Shown here: in pieces, positions 35,730 through 43,834 of the stretch
How positions within the stretch are numbered: the first letter of the stretch is position 1
How the letters are laid out: each line of letters begins with the position of its first letter
Program-made: the position numbers and the translations under genes
Notes under the pieces: generated by a model
What the model saw: the letters and a program-made list of their open reading frames with translations, nothing else
What the model was told of the DNA's origin: nothing
The model's database searches: none
Source: Crocinitomicaceae bacterium
GTDB taxonomy: Bacteria > Bacteroidota > Bacteroidia > Flavobacteriales_D > Crocinitomicaceae
DNA length: 64,000 bases
Assembly (NCBI GenBank): GCA_017983465.1
Contig: JAGOBK010000009.1
Location: forward strand, 19,713 to 83,712
Reading direction: 5' to 3'

Positions 35730-35984
35730 ATGTACGTAATGGAAGTGTCAATCATTCAAATAGGAAATTCTAAAGGTTTACGATTATCGAAAACCGTATT
35801 AGACAAATATCAAATCAAGGAAAAATTAGAAATGATTTTAGAAAATGACCATATTGTTTTGCGTCCATTCAAGGAACCTCGAAAAGGTTGGAATAAGGCA
35901 TTTGCGGAAATGCATGTCGCTGGTGACGATCAACTGTTAATAGATGACGTATTTGACGATGAAAATTTTGACGAATGGAATTGA
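35730..35984 (+). CDS. mazE: MazE-like antitoxin (AbrB/SpoVT fold)
   Basis: An 84-residue protein (or 81 from the second ATG at 35739). MEVSIIQIGNSKGLRLSKTVLDKYQI is the swapped-hairpin DNA-binding domain of MazE/AbrB, with the typical IGNSKGLRL. The C-terminal half is acidic (DDQLLIDDVFDDENFDEWN), as in antitoxins that occupy the toxin's active cleft. It overlaps mazF by 10 bases. Confidence 0.88.
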   Translation: MYVMEVSIIQIGNSKGLRLSKTVLDKYQIKEKLEMILENDHIVLRPFKEPRKGWNKAFAEMHVAGDDQLLIDDVFDDENFDEWN

Positions 35985-36298
35985 ATCAATACCAAGTAGT
36001 TTTGGTGCAGTTGGATCCAACCGTTGGTAGTGAGATTCAAAAAACGAGACCATGCGTCATCATTTCACCAAACGAAATGAATCATCATTTACGCACGATT
36101 ACCATAGCACCGTTATCCACCACAAGTAAGAGTTATCCCACTAGAATACAGATTCAACATAACAATCAAATTGGATGGGTAGTCTTGGATCAAATCCGGA
36201 CGATTGACAAGGCTCGAATCATTAAGAAATTTGGATTTTTATCAGACAAAGAAATCAAATCGTGTAAACAAGTGATTCGGGAAATTTTTGTGGATTGA
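35975..36298 (+). CDS. mazF: MazF/PemK-type mRNA interferase toxin
   Basis: A 107-residue toxin of the MazF family. YQVVLVQLDPTVGSEIQKTRPCVIISPNEMN contains the conserved G-E-x-K-TRP-V-I pattern (here GSEIQKTRPCVI), and TITIAPLSTT the catalytic Thr/Ser strand; GWVVLDQIRTIDKARI is the C-terminal signature. It starts within the mazE gene (10-base overlap), the usual type II toxin-antitoxin layout. Confidence 0.92.
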   Translation: MELNQYQVVLVQLDPTVGSEIQKTRPCVIISPNEMNHHLRTITIAPLSTTSKSYPTRIQIQHNNQIGWVVLDQIRTIDKARIIKKFGFLSDKEIKSCKQVIREIFVD

Positions 36299-36332
36299 TT
36301 CCAAAATAATTGAAAACGCTAACTTTAATTTC

Positions 36333-36692
36333 ATGAAAACCACACCAGAACACAACGAGAAATTTGTCAAGATGACCTTCGCCTCTGTTTATCCGCATTA
36401 CATCAATAAAGTGGAACGAAAAGGCAAAACAAAAGCGGAGTTGTTGAAAGTTATTGAATGGCTAACTGGATTTGATGAGCTTCAACTGAATGAACTGGCA
36501 GCGGAAAATGTGACCTTTGAAACTTTTTTCGAACGTGCAACGCTTCATCCAAATGCACACCTAATTACCGGTACAATTTGTGGCTATCGTGTGGAGGAAT
36601 TATTAAATCCCTTAACGCGTAAAGTTCGTTATTTGGATAAATTGGTAGATGAGTTGGCGAATGGGAAGGCGATGGATAAGATTTTGAGATGA
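36333..36692 (+). CDS. DUF2200 family protein
   Basis: 119 residues from the ATG at 36333. It is a compact, helical, basic protein: KMTFASVYPHYINKVERKGKTKAEL and VIEWLTGFDELQLNEL match the DUF2200 pattern known from Bacteroidota and some Firmicutes, function unknown. The longer frame from 36288 overlaps mazF and adds an unlikely N-terminus. Confidence 0.78.
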   Translation: MKTTPEHNEKFVKMTFASVYPHYINKVERKGKTKAELLKVIEWLTGFDELQLNELAAENVTFETFFERATLHPNAHLITGTICGYRVEELLNPLTRKVRYLDKLVDELANGKAMDKILR

Positions 36693-36760
36693 GGAATTAA
36701 TACTAAATCCGCTTACAACTCAGAAATTGGACCATTTAAACAATTTGCAGGTATAATTTG

Positions 36761-36773
36761 TTGTTAATCAATA
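36761..36773 (+). promoter_or_regulatory. Shared 13-base element, copy before the cyclase-Blh gene
   Basis: TTGTTAATCAATA, 15 bases before the TTG start of the cyclase-Blh gene. The same 13 bases occur at 38843-38855 upstream of the rhodopsin gene. TTG/CAA form short inverted arms. A regulator-binding site or extended promoter is inferred. Confidence 0.5.
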
Positions 36774-36788
36774 AAATATATTTTTCGA

Positions 36789-38804
36789 TTGGAAAAAAAT
36801 GGCTTTTTCGACTACATTTTCATTGGAGCGGGTGCATCAGCAACCCTGTTGCTACGTAGTTTAGAGTCCCGTGGCCTGTTGACCAATAAAAAGATTGCGT
36901 TGATCGATGCAGATGATAAACGTAAAAACGATAAAACCTATTGTTTCTGGACATCTTTGGATGACAACATTGCACAGAATTGCCAACATCTTTTCTCCCA
37001 AACGTGGTCCAAAATCAGTGTCAATCGACAAGAACCTGAAACACTCGAAAATTCTCGTTACGTACACATTTCAAGTATTGCCTTATATGACGAATGCCGA
37101 AGAATCGTTGATCAACATCAATTGGTGCGCGTACATAGTGCGGTTTCAAGCATTGTAAGGACAGAAATTGGTGTTCACGTAATTACCGAAAACGGTGATT
37201 TTCATGCCGAAACAATTTTTGACAGTCGTCCACCAGCATTCGCCTTGCCGGAAAAAAACGAAGCGTTGTTATGGCAAACATTTATTGGATACGTCATTTC
37301 TCCGAGTGAATCCTATGAACAGTCAGATTGTGTCGACTTAATGGATTTTGATATTCCGCAGGATGGCTACACACAGTTTATGTATGTCCTCCCTTTGCCT
37401 AACAATCGAATTCTTGTAGAAGTCACACGTTTTGGCATTGAACCAATCACCTCGGAACAAGCAGAGCCTATATTAGACGCCTACATTCACAGACGCTTTG
37501 GCACATATACAGTGGTTGAAACAGAAAAAGGAACAATTCCGATGTCCACTTCTAAAATTGTGCGTGAACACATGAAGGGGGTCATTCCAATTGGAGGAAG
37601 ATCTGGAGCCATTAAGCCAAGTACTGGTTACGCATTCAAAAAAATGTTTGAAGGAGCTGAACACTTGGCAGATCAGTTGCTGAACAAAAAGGAAATGAAT
37701 TCTTTGAAGGTGGAACCGAAACGATTTCAGTTCTACGATCGCTTGTTGCTTTTGATTCTCTTACATCGCCCGATGTTAGGCAAACAAATTTTCACGGTTC
37801 TCTTTAAAAAGAATAACGGATTCTCTGTATTTCGATTTCTCGAAGGTAAAACAAGTATTTTTCAGGACATTCGAATTTTGTTGACTCTTCCTTTTCGTCC
37901 GTTTTTGCGTGTACTTAGAACAGAAGTAAGTGTTTCGGGCAAAGGACTAATTGCTCCATTGAGTATTTTATGCCTAGCCGTCACATTGTTATTGATCCAG
38001 ATATATGCCTCATCTTTTTCTTTTTACATACAACTCGTTCTTTTTTCTCTTGGATTTCTAGCCGTCGGACTTCCTCATGGAGCAGTGGATCATTTATTGG
38101 AGAGCGGAGTGCATGTAAACGGAGTGAAAATTAGTTTCATTTTGAAGTATCTCGGGGCGTCATTCATCTTTCTCCTTCTTTGGTTTCTTTCTGCGGATAC
38201 CGCATTGCTCTTCTTCTTAGCTTACTCTATATGGCATTTTGGACAATGTGATTTTAAGGAATGGAGACCAAACAAACAAAACACATGGAAAAACATTCTT
38301 TGGGGAACCCTATTATTTGGGATACTATTAATTGGACATCAAACTGAAACCAATACGATACTTGAGAGTCTTCAGACCTATGAATTACCTTTTACGGATA
38401 AACAAGCTGTCCTTATTACTCAAATGTTATTAGTGTTTTCGTTCATTTGGAGCATTGTTCAACGCAACGGAGCTTTTTTCTTGACTGTGTGCATGTTGTT
38501 TGTTGGGATGTATCTACCCTTGTTAAGTGCTTTTAGTTTATACTTTATTGGACAACATAGTTTAAACGGATGGCGACACTTAAAAAATGGACTTCAGACA
38601 AATAGTAAAACGTTGTATCTGAAATCTTTGCCGTTTAATATTGGTGCCATCGGAATTTTGGTCATTTCATATGGGTTGAATGAAAAATATTTTCTGTTAA
38701 AAAATAATATTGAAATGGCCTCGGTATTTTTTGTTTTCCTTTCCTGCATTAGCTTTCCACACATTATTTGGATGCATAAATTTTACCAAAAATCAGATTG
38801 TTGA
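36789..38804 (+). CDS. Lycopene cyclase fused to Blh beta-carotene 15,15'-dioxygenase
   Basis: A 671-residue protein. Residues 1-385 are a CrtY-type lycopene beta-cyclase: FAD/NAD fold GAGASATLL (13-21), KTYCFWT, FDSRP (154-158), FMYVLP, and GGRSGAIKPSTGYAF (279-293). From residue 387 to the end it is a Brp/Blh membrane dioxygenase, with the His-rich sites GLPHGAVDH (His430, His435), WHFGQCD (His483), GQHSLNGWRH (His590, His597) and PHIIWMH (His658, His663). One polypeptide would therefore close lycopene to beta-carotene and cleave it to retinal. No frameshift or stop is visible at the junction. The start is TTG. The rhodopsin gene follows 129 bases downstream. Confidence 0.9.
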   Translation: MEKNGFFDYIFIGAGASATLLLRSLESRGLLTNKKIALIDADDKRKNDKTYCFWTSLDDNIAQNCQHLFSQTWSKISVNRQEPETLENSRYVHISSIALYDECRRIVDQHQLVRVHSAVSSIVRTEIGVHVITENGDFHAETIFDSRPPAFALPEKNEALLWQTFIGYVISPSESYEQSDCVDLMDFDIPQDGYTQFMYVLPLPNNRILVEVTRFGIEPITSEQAEPILDAYIHRRFGTYTVVETEKGTIPMSTSKIVREHMKGVIPIGGRSGAIKPSTGYAFKKMFEGAEHLADQLLNKKEMNSLKVEPKRFQFYDRLLLLILLHRPMLGKQIFTVLFKKNNGFSVFRFLEGKTSIFQDIRILLTLPFRPFLRVLRTEVSVSGKGLIAPLSILCLAVTLLLIQIYASSFSFYIQLVLFSLGFLAVGLPHGAVDHLLESGVHVNGVKISFILKYLGASFIFLLLWFLSADTALLFFLAYSIWHFGQCDFKEWRPNKQNTWKNILWGTLLFGILLIGHQTETNTILESLQTYELPFTDKQAVLITQMLLVFSFIWSIVQRNGAFFLTVCMLFVGMYLPLLSAFSLYFIGQHSLNGWRHLKNGLQTNSKTLYLKSLPFNIGAIGILVISYGLNEKYFLLKNNIEMASVFFVFLSCISFPHIIWMHKFYQKSDC

Positions 38805-38842
38805 ACTTTTTTTATTTTAGTTTAAACAAAAATCATATTATA

Positions 38843-38855
38843 TTGTTAATCAATA
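38843..38855 (+). promoter_or_regulatory. Shared 13-base element, copy before the rhodopsin gene
   Basis: TTGTTAATCAATA, identical to 36761-36773, here 78 bases before the rhodopsin ATG and flanked to give ATTG/CAAT arms. It suggests joint control of retinal synthesis and opsin. Confidence 0.5.
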
Positions 38856-38856
38856 T

Positions 38857-38870
38857 GTTGGAGTTCCAAC
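38857..38870. repeat. Palindrome in the rhodopsin leader
   Basis: GTTGGA-GT-TCCAAC, perfect 6-base arms, directly after the shared element. It may be an operator or a leader hairpin. Confidence 0.4.
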
Positions 38871-38933
38871 CAACAATTGATAAATGGAGAAACCGAAAAT
38901 CCTTAAGAGTAGGGCTAACTTAAACTATTTACT

Positions 38934-39650
38934 ATGGAACATTTAAAGATTGCAAGTGATAATTACGTAGCGTTTACGTTTTTTATCGGAACAATGGCCA
39001 TGATGGCCGCTTCAGTATTCTTCTTTTTTGAGTTGAACAACACGCCTCAAAAATGGAGAACATCCGTATTAGTTTCTGGACTAATTACCTTCATTGCAGC
39101 AGTACATTACTACTACATGAGAGGTTATAATCTAGAGACTGGAGATTCACCAACATTCTTCCGTTATGTTGACTGGATCTTAACAGTGCCATTAATGTGT
39201 GTTGAGTTTTATTTAATTACCAAAAAAGCAGGTGCTAAAATCGGCTTACTTTGGAAATTGATTTTCGCTTCATTAGTGATGCTTGTTACCGGATATTTCG
39301 GAGAAACAATCGACAGAGGAAACAGCGTAATGTGGGGTGTTCTTTCAGGAGCAGCTTACTTCTATATCGCTTACCTAGTTTGGTTCGGAGAAGTATCTAA
39401 ATTAGCACAGTCAGCTGGACCACAAGTTGCAAAAGCAACTAAAATCCTTGCTTGGTTTGTACTAGTTGGATGGGCAATCTATCCATTGGGATACATTCTT
39501 GGAACTCCAGGTGGATTGTTCGGAATCAAATTAGTTTCTGATCCAGAAGCTGCAGTTAAAGCAATGGATATCGTTTACAATATCGCTGATGCGATTAACA
39601 AAATTGGATTCGGTTTGGTTATTTATGCATTAAGCAGAAAAGAAGACTAA
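38934..39650 (+). CDS. Proteorhodopsin, outward proton pump
   Basis: A 238-residue seven-helix rhodopsin. The retinal lysine is Lys223 (ADAINKIGFG). Helix C reads FRYVDWILTVPLMCVEF: Asp80 (acceptor), Thr84 and Glu91 (donor) form the DTE motif of proton pumps, and Met88 at the spectral-tuning place (105 in the reference) predicts green absorption. His58 pairs with the acceptor (AAVHYYYMRG). Gly135 stands where xanthorhodopsin has the glycine that opens a carotenoid window. It follows the retinal-synthesis gene and ends in a strong terminator. Confidence 0.97.
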   Translation: MEHLKIASDNYVAFTFFIGTMAMMAASVFFFFELNNTPQKWRTSVLVSGLITFIAAVHYYYMRGYNLETGDSPTFFRYVDWILTVPLMCVEFYLITKKAGAKIGLLWKLIFASLVMLVTGYFGETIDRGNSVMWGVLSGAAYFYIAYLVWFGEVSKLAQSAGPQVAKATKILAWFVLVGWAIYPLGYILGTPGGLFGIKLVSDPEAAVKAMDIVYNIADAINKIGFGLVIYALSRKED

Positions 39651-39671
39651 ATAAATCTACTCGATTAAGGA

Positions 39672-39710
39672 AAGGGCAAAAACGAACGTGTTTTTGCCCT
39701 TTTTCTTTTT
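39672..39710 (+). terminator. Rho-independent terminator of the rhodopsin gene
   Basis: Perfect 12-base stem AAGGGCAAAAAC / GTTTTTGCCCTT with a 6-base loop, followed by a T-rich run. It separates the rhodopsin from the photorepair genes. Confidence 0.9.
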
Positions 39711-39771
39711 ACAAAAAGTTAGTATTGCCGCTTGGATGGTCCGTTAACGTTGCTCTCAACACATAAAATAC

Positions 39772-39779
39772 TACCTTTG
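39772..39779 (+). promoter_or_regulatory. -7 element for the PhnA/YjdM gene
   Basis: TACCTTTG, exact TAnnTTTG, with 17 bases to the ATG at 39797. Confidence 0.55.
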
Positions 39780-39796
39780 TTGCAAATACAACAACT

Positions 39797-40141
39797 ATGT
39801 CAGAAGAATTAAAAGAATGTCCATCGTGTGAATCACCATACGGATACGCAACCGGAGATAATCAATATACATGTCCTGAATGTTCATTTGAATGGACCGC
39901 TGAACAAGCACCAAGTTCTTCCGATGAATTGATTGTGATGGATTGCAATGGCGTTCAATTACAAACAGGGGATTCAGTTGTTGTCATCAAAGACTTACCG
40001 GTGAAAGGAATGCCAAAATCCATAAAGTCAGGAACCAAAGTGAAGAACATTCGACTGACGTTTGGAGATCATAACATTGACTGCAAAATCGATGGGTTCG
40101 GAGCAATGGGATTGAAATCAGAGTTTGTCAAAAAAGCGTAA
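39797..40141 (+). CDS. PhnA/YjdM family zinc-ribbon protein
   Basis: A 114-residue protein with an N-terminal zinc ribbon (CPSC and CPEC, residues 8-11 and 31-34) and a C-terminal KOW/SH3-like part ([29 protein letters not shown]) typical of YjdM (formerly PhnA). Despite the old name the family is not known to act in phosphonate use. It has its own promoter, between the rhodopsin terminator and the photorepair operon. Confidence 0.88.
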   Translation: MSEELKECPSCESPYGYATGDNQYTCPECSFEWTAEQAPSSSDELIVMDCNGVQLQTGDSVVVIKDLPVKGMPKSIKSGTKVKNIRLTFGDHNIDCKIDGFGAMGLKSEFVKKA

Positions 40142-40194
40142 TTCTCGTTTACATTCGTTAGCTTTTCCAAAATAAGCCTAAACAAAATAGGCTC

Positions 40195-40230
40195 ATTCGT
40201 GTTTTAAAACTACAGTTTTAGCTCACGAAT
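40195..40230. repeat. Nested palindrome before the photorepair operon
   Basis: Outer arms ATTCGTG (40195-40201) and CACGAAT (40224-40230) enclose an inner palindrome AAAACT-AC-AGTTTT (40206-40219). It ends 2 bases before the ATG at 40233. It may be an operator or an mRNA hairpin. Confidence 0.5.
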
Positions 40231-40232
40231 AA

Positions 40233-40502
40233 ATGGAACAAGTCGACATCGATCGTATTATTGAAATGGCCTGGGAAGACCGGACGCCATTTGAAGCAAT
40301 ATTTGTGCAATTTGGACAAACGGAAACACAGGTTATTGCATTGATGCGCAAGGAATTAAAGCGAAGTAGCTTTATTCTTTGGCGTGACCGTGTGAATAGT
40401 GGTGTAAGTTTGAAACATGCTAAAAAACGCAATCCTGAAATTCAACGCTTCAAATGTTCTCGTCAAACGGGAATCTCAATGAACAAAATCAGTAAGCGCT
40501 GA
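40233..40502 (+). CDS. DUF2805/TIGR03643 family protein
   Basis: An 89-residue basic protein: DRIIEMAWEDRTPFEAIFVQFGQTETQVIALMRKELKRSSFILWRDRV is the family signature, a helix-turn-helix-like segment. Members often occur beside photolyase genes, as here. The stop overlaps the next ATG by one base. DNA binding is suggested by charge and fold but not shown; a role as regulator of the operon is inference. Confidence 0.82.
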   Translation: MEQVDIDRIIEMAWEDRTPFEAIFVQFGQTETQVIALMRKELKRSSFILWRDRVNSGVSLKHAKKRNPEIQRFKCSRQTGISMNKISKR

Positions 40503-41605
40503 TGAATTTTCCGACAGCATATTCCGAAATTCTTCAACGAATTCAGCACCTTGATCCCATTCGCTATGGCGAGACAAGAAATTACCTTTCAGGAGATGTC
40601 AGTTATTTGTCGCCCTATATTTCTCGTGGAGTCATCAGTACAAAGATGGTATTGGAAGCCATGTTGGCAAAAGGCTTTCAACTCGAAGAAATAGAAAGTT
40701 TAGCGAAGGAATTGTGCTGGAGGGATTACTTCCAACGTGTGGCACAAGTAAAGGACGTACAGGAGGACCTAAAATTTCCACAGCGTGATGTACTTCACGA
40801 TGAAATTCCAAGTAACATTGTCTCTGCTGAAACAGGAATTCACGGAATTGATCAGGCAATTCGAGATTTGTATACACACGGATACATGCACAATCATGCG
40901 CGAATGTATACGGCATCCGTCGTTTGTAATGTGGCTAAATCTCGATGGAAACTTCCGTCGAAATGGATGTATTACCATTTACTTGATGGAGATTTTGCGA
41001 GTAACGCGTGCAGTTGGCAGTGGGTCGCTGGATCGAATAGCAGTAAGAAATATTACGCTAATCAAGAAAACATCAATCGGTATATGTCCACCCAACAACA
41101 CGGGACCTTCATGGATCGAAGTTACGAGTCATTTGAGTCGATGTCTGTACCGAAAGAATTGTCAACGACACAAGGCACATCTTTCCCAGTGAAACTTCCA
41201 TCTCAGCGTACTTTGAACGTGAACAACAATGTTCCTACCTACGTGTATACTTATTACAACATGGATCCGACGTGGTATCAAGGGATTGACGGCAACCGTA
41301 TTTTATTGCTTGAACCTTCGTTTTTCGAACAGTATCCAGTTAGCGATAACTGCCTTGATTTTTTACTGAAGTTGGGCGCGAATATTCCTGGAATTCAAGT
41401 TTATGTCGGTTCTTTTGATGAATTAGTGACTGATTACGGACTCTCCAACTGTGTGTTCAAAGAACATCCATTAACTAAACATTTTCAAGGAATTTCCGAA
41501 TCGAGAGATTGGATTTGTCCGGAAGTCACTGGATATTATCCTTCCTTTTTTGCCTATTGGAAACAAGTTAAAAAACAATTAACCAGTAAACTACCTACTG
41601 TATGA
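40502..41605 (+). CDS. Photolyase-related FAD-binding protein with inverted domain order
   Basis: A 367-residue protein. Residues 20-235 match the FAD-binding domain of photolyases: VSYLSPYISRGVIS, ELCWRDYFQRV, TGIHGIDQAIRDLYTHGYMHNHARMY, DGDFASNACSWQWVAGSNS. The usual N-terminal antenna domain is absent; instead the C-terminal 130 residues (NRILLLEPSFFEQYPVSDNCLDFLLKLG, IQVYVGSFDELV) look like that alpha/beta domain moved to the end. It may bind FAD and act in light-dependent repair or sensing. It overlaps both neighbours. Confidence 0.82.
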   Translation: MNFPTAYSEILQRIQHLDPIRYGETRNYLSGDVSYLSPYISRGVISTKMVLEAMLAKGFQLEEIESLAKELCWRDYFQRVAQVKDVQEDLKFPQRDVLHDEIPSNIVSAETGIHGIDQAIRDLYTHGYMHNHARMYTASVVCNVAKSRWKLPSKWMYYHLLDGDFASNACSWQWVAGSNSSKKYYANQENINRYMSTQQHGTFMDRSYESFESMSVPKELSTTQGTSFPVKLPSQRTLNVNNNVPTYVYTYYNMDPTWYQGIDGNRILLLEPSFFEQYPVSDNCLDFLLKLGANIPGIQVYVGSFDELVTDYGLSNCVFKEHPLTKHFQGISESRDWICPEVTGYYPSFFAYWKQVKKQLTSKLPTV

Positions 41606-42231
41606 TCCTAGATAGTGAAATCCTACAAGCTCAAGATAGTCGTTATCGTGCAACGTTAATTAATTCCTTGGCTGGTGTGAAACAGGCTTTTTTGATTGGC
41701 AGTAAATCTTCAAGTGGACACTCGAACTTAGCTATTTTTAATTCCCTCATTCACATTGGTGCGAATCCACCATTATGGGGATTTTTGTGTCGTCCAGATA
41801 CGGTGAAACGGGACACGCTTGCAAATATTTTGGAAACAGGTGAGTACTCCTTCAATTTTGTCAAGCATTCAGATTCTGAGAAAGCACATCAAACATCAGC
41901 AAAATATGCATTAGAAGAATCTGAGTTTGCTGCAGTTGGATTCAATGAACAATACTACGAAGGATTTTCTGCTCCATTTGTTGCCGAGGCTCCAATTAAG
42001 ATTGGAATGAAGTTCGTGGAGAAGGTAGACATAGCTATTAACGGAACGATACTCGTAATTGGAAGTATTTCCTTTATCGATATCGATGAAAAACTCATTG
42101 CTCTGGATGGATTTGTTCAGTTAGACCAAGCAGAGCTTCTCAATTGTTCGGGATTAGATGCTTATTTTGAAACACGACTCATTCATCGTTTATCTTATGC
42201 TAAAACAGATAAATGGCCGAGCAAATTATAG
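41602..42231 (+). CDS. Flavin reductase family protein (FMN-binding split barrel)
   Basis: A 209-residue protein. The N-terminal [42 protein letters not shown] and the [19 protein letters not shown] segment match flavin reductase-like FMN-binding domains. It probably reduces or binds flavin; in this operon it may supply reduced flavin to the photolyase-like proteins, which is inference. It overlaps the preceding gene by 4 and the following gene by 19 bases. Confidence 0.83.
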   Translation: MILDSEILQAQDSRYRATLINSLAGVKQAFLIGSKSSSGHSNLAIFNSLIHIGANPPLWGFLCRPDTVKRDTLANILETGEYSFNFVKHSDSEKAHQTSAKYALEESEFAAVGFNEQYYEGFSAPFVAEAPIKIGMKFVEKVDIAINGTILVIGSISFIDIDEKLIALDGFVQLDQAELLNCSGLDAYFETRLIHRLSYAKTDKWPSKL

Positions 42232-43694
42232 AAAAACAAGAAATTGTTGTTGTTTGGTTTAAACGTGATTTGCGATTTACGGATCACGAAGCTTTGTATC
42301 ATGCACAAAAACAGGCACTTCCGATTTTATTGTTGTATTGTTTTGAACCTTCTGTCATGGAGTACCACGATAGTGATGTTCGTCATTGGCGCTTTGTCTA
42401 TCAGTCTTTACGCGAAATGAATGAGAAACTATCGGAACTTGATTCACAGCTGTATCTTTTTCACTCTGAAGCGCTTCCACTGTTTGATGCTTTACAAGAA
42501 TCGTACACCATTAAAACGATTTATTCTCATCAGGAGGTAGGAAATAACCTGACTTTTCAGCGGGATAAATCCATACAGAAGTTTTGTGACGAGCATGAGA
42601 TAACTTGGAACGAGTACACCCACAATGCTGTACAACGTGGTGGGAATTCTCGTTTGGATTGGGAAAAAAGATGGAAGTCAATCATGGAAAAAGAACCATT
42701 TTTAGTATCTGAAACCAATTGGAACATCCTTTCCCTTCCCGAATCGAAGTATGCGCAATTGATTGGAACTCCTTTGTCAAAAGACATCACCACAGATCAT
42801 TCGAGTTTTCAACCAGGAGGAGAGTCCTTTGCATGGAAATATTTGGATAGTTTTTTGAAGAAACGAAGTGTGAATTATGCCAATCACATCTCAAAACCTG
42901 CATTGAGCCGTAAAAGTTGCAGCCGGATTTCTCCGTATTTGAGTTATGGAAATATCAGCATGCGCATGGTTTACCAATATACGATGCAGCATTACAAGAC
43001 ATCGTCGCACAAACGTGCATTGTCTCAGTTTATTTCTCGTTTGCATTGGCACTGTCATTTTATTCAAAAGTTCGAGGATGAATGCCGCATCGAATTTGAA
43101 CCTTTCAATAAGGCCTATCTGGGAGTAGTGAAACAGAAGAATGACGTTTATTTGGATGCTTGGCATTCGGCGAAAACAGGTATTCCCTTGATCGATGCTT
43201 GTTTGCGTTGTTTAATGGAAACAGGATACATCAATTTCCGCATGCGTGCGATGTTGGTCTCGTTTTATGTCTTCAATTTAAAACAAGATTGGCGCGAACT
43301 TCATTTCCTTGCTCGACTCTTTTTGGATTACGAACCAGGAATTCATTACCCGCAGATTCAAATGCAAGCCGGACTCACTGGAATCAACATCATTCGTATT
43401 TACAATCCAATTAAGAATTCAAAAAAGCATGATCCCGAAGGGGAATTCATCCGAAAATGGGTGCCAGAATTATCGGAAATCCCGGTCGAATTTATTCATG
43501 AGCCTTGGTTGTTAAGTGAGATGGAACAGACACTTTATTCATTCAGAATTGGAATCAATTATCCTGCACCAATCGTTGACTTGGAAGAAACCCATCGAAG
43601 TTCGAGTGAAGAGGTTTGGTCCTTCCGGAAGGAATTAGCTGTAAAAACGGACGCCAAACGCATTGTAAAAAAACACGTCAATCCGCGCAAATGA
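42213..43694 (+). CDS. Cryptochrome/photolyase family protein, canonical architecture
   Basis: A 493-residue protein with the antenna domain first ([20 protein letters not shown]) and the FAD domain second ([79 protein letters not shown]). The pair H-Y replaces the N of DNA-photolyase WQW-like segments, so it may be a cryptochrome or a photolyase of a less studied clade; lesion type cannot be told. It starts 19 bases inside the flavin reductase gene. Confidence 0.9.
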   Translation: MAEQIIEKQEIVVVWFKRDLRFTDHEALYHAQKQALPILLLYCFEPSVMEYHDSDVRHWRFVYQSLREMNEKLSELDSQLYLFHSEALPLFDALQESYTIKTIYSHQEVGNNLTFQRDKSIQKFCDEHEITWNEYTHNAVQRGGNSRLDWEKRWKSIMEKEPFLVSETNWNILSLPESKYAQLIGTPLSKDITTDHSSFQPGGESFAWKYLDSFLKKRSVNYANHISKPALSRKSCSRISPYLSYGNISMRMVYQYTMQHYKTSSHKRALSQFISRLHWHCHFIQKFEDECRIEFEPFNKAYLGVVKQKNDVYLDAWHSAKTGIPLIDACLRCLMETGYINFRMRAMLVSFYVFNLKQDWRELHFLARLFLDYEPGIHYPQIQMQAGLTGINIIRIYNPIKNSKKHDPEGEFIRKWVPELSEIPVEFIHEPWLLSEMEQTLYSFRIGINYPAPIVDLEETHRSSSEEVWSFRKELAVKTDAKRIVKKHVNPRK

Positions 43695-43834
43695 AACAAC
43701 GAAAAAAGAGCGACTTACCGGAGAAAATCTGCCTAACTTGTCAGCGTCCATTTACTTGGAGAAAGAAATGGGAGAAGGTATGGGATGATGTAAAATACTG
43801 CAGTGATAAATGTCGAATGAATAAAGCGAAGTGA
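43691..43834 (+). CDS. DUF2256 zinc-finger-like small protein
   Basis: A 47-residue protein from the ATG at 43691, overlapping the upstream stop (ATGA). [31 protein letters not shown] carries the four-cysteine pattern C-x2-C...C-x3-C of DUF2256, a family found near photolyase genes in many bacteria. Zinc binding is likely; role unknown. It overlaps the next gene by 4 bases as well. Confidence 0.85.
   Translation: MKQRKKSDLPEKICLTCQRPFTWRKKWEKVWDDVKYCSDKCRMNKAK

Noticed and set aside
39797..40141. Phosphonate-utilisation enzyme
   Set aside because: The PhnA name is historical; the zinc-ribbon/YjdM family is not a phosphonatase and no phn genes are present.
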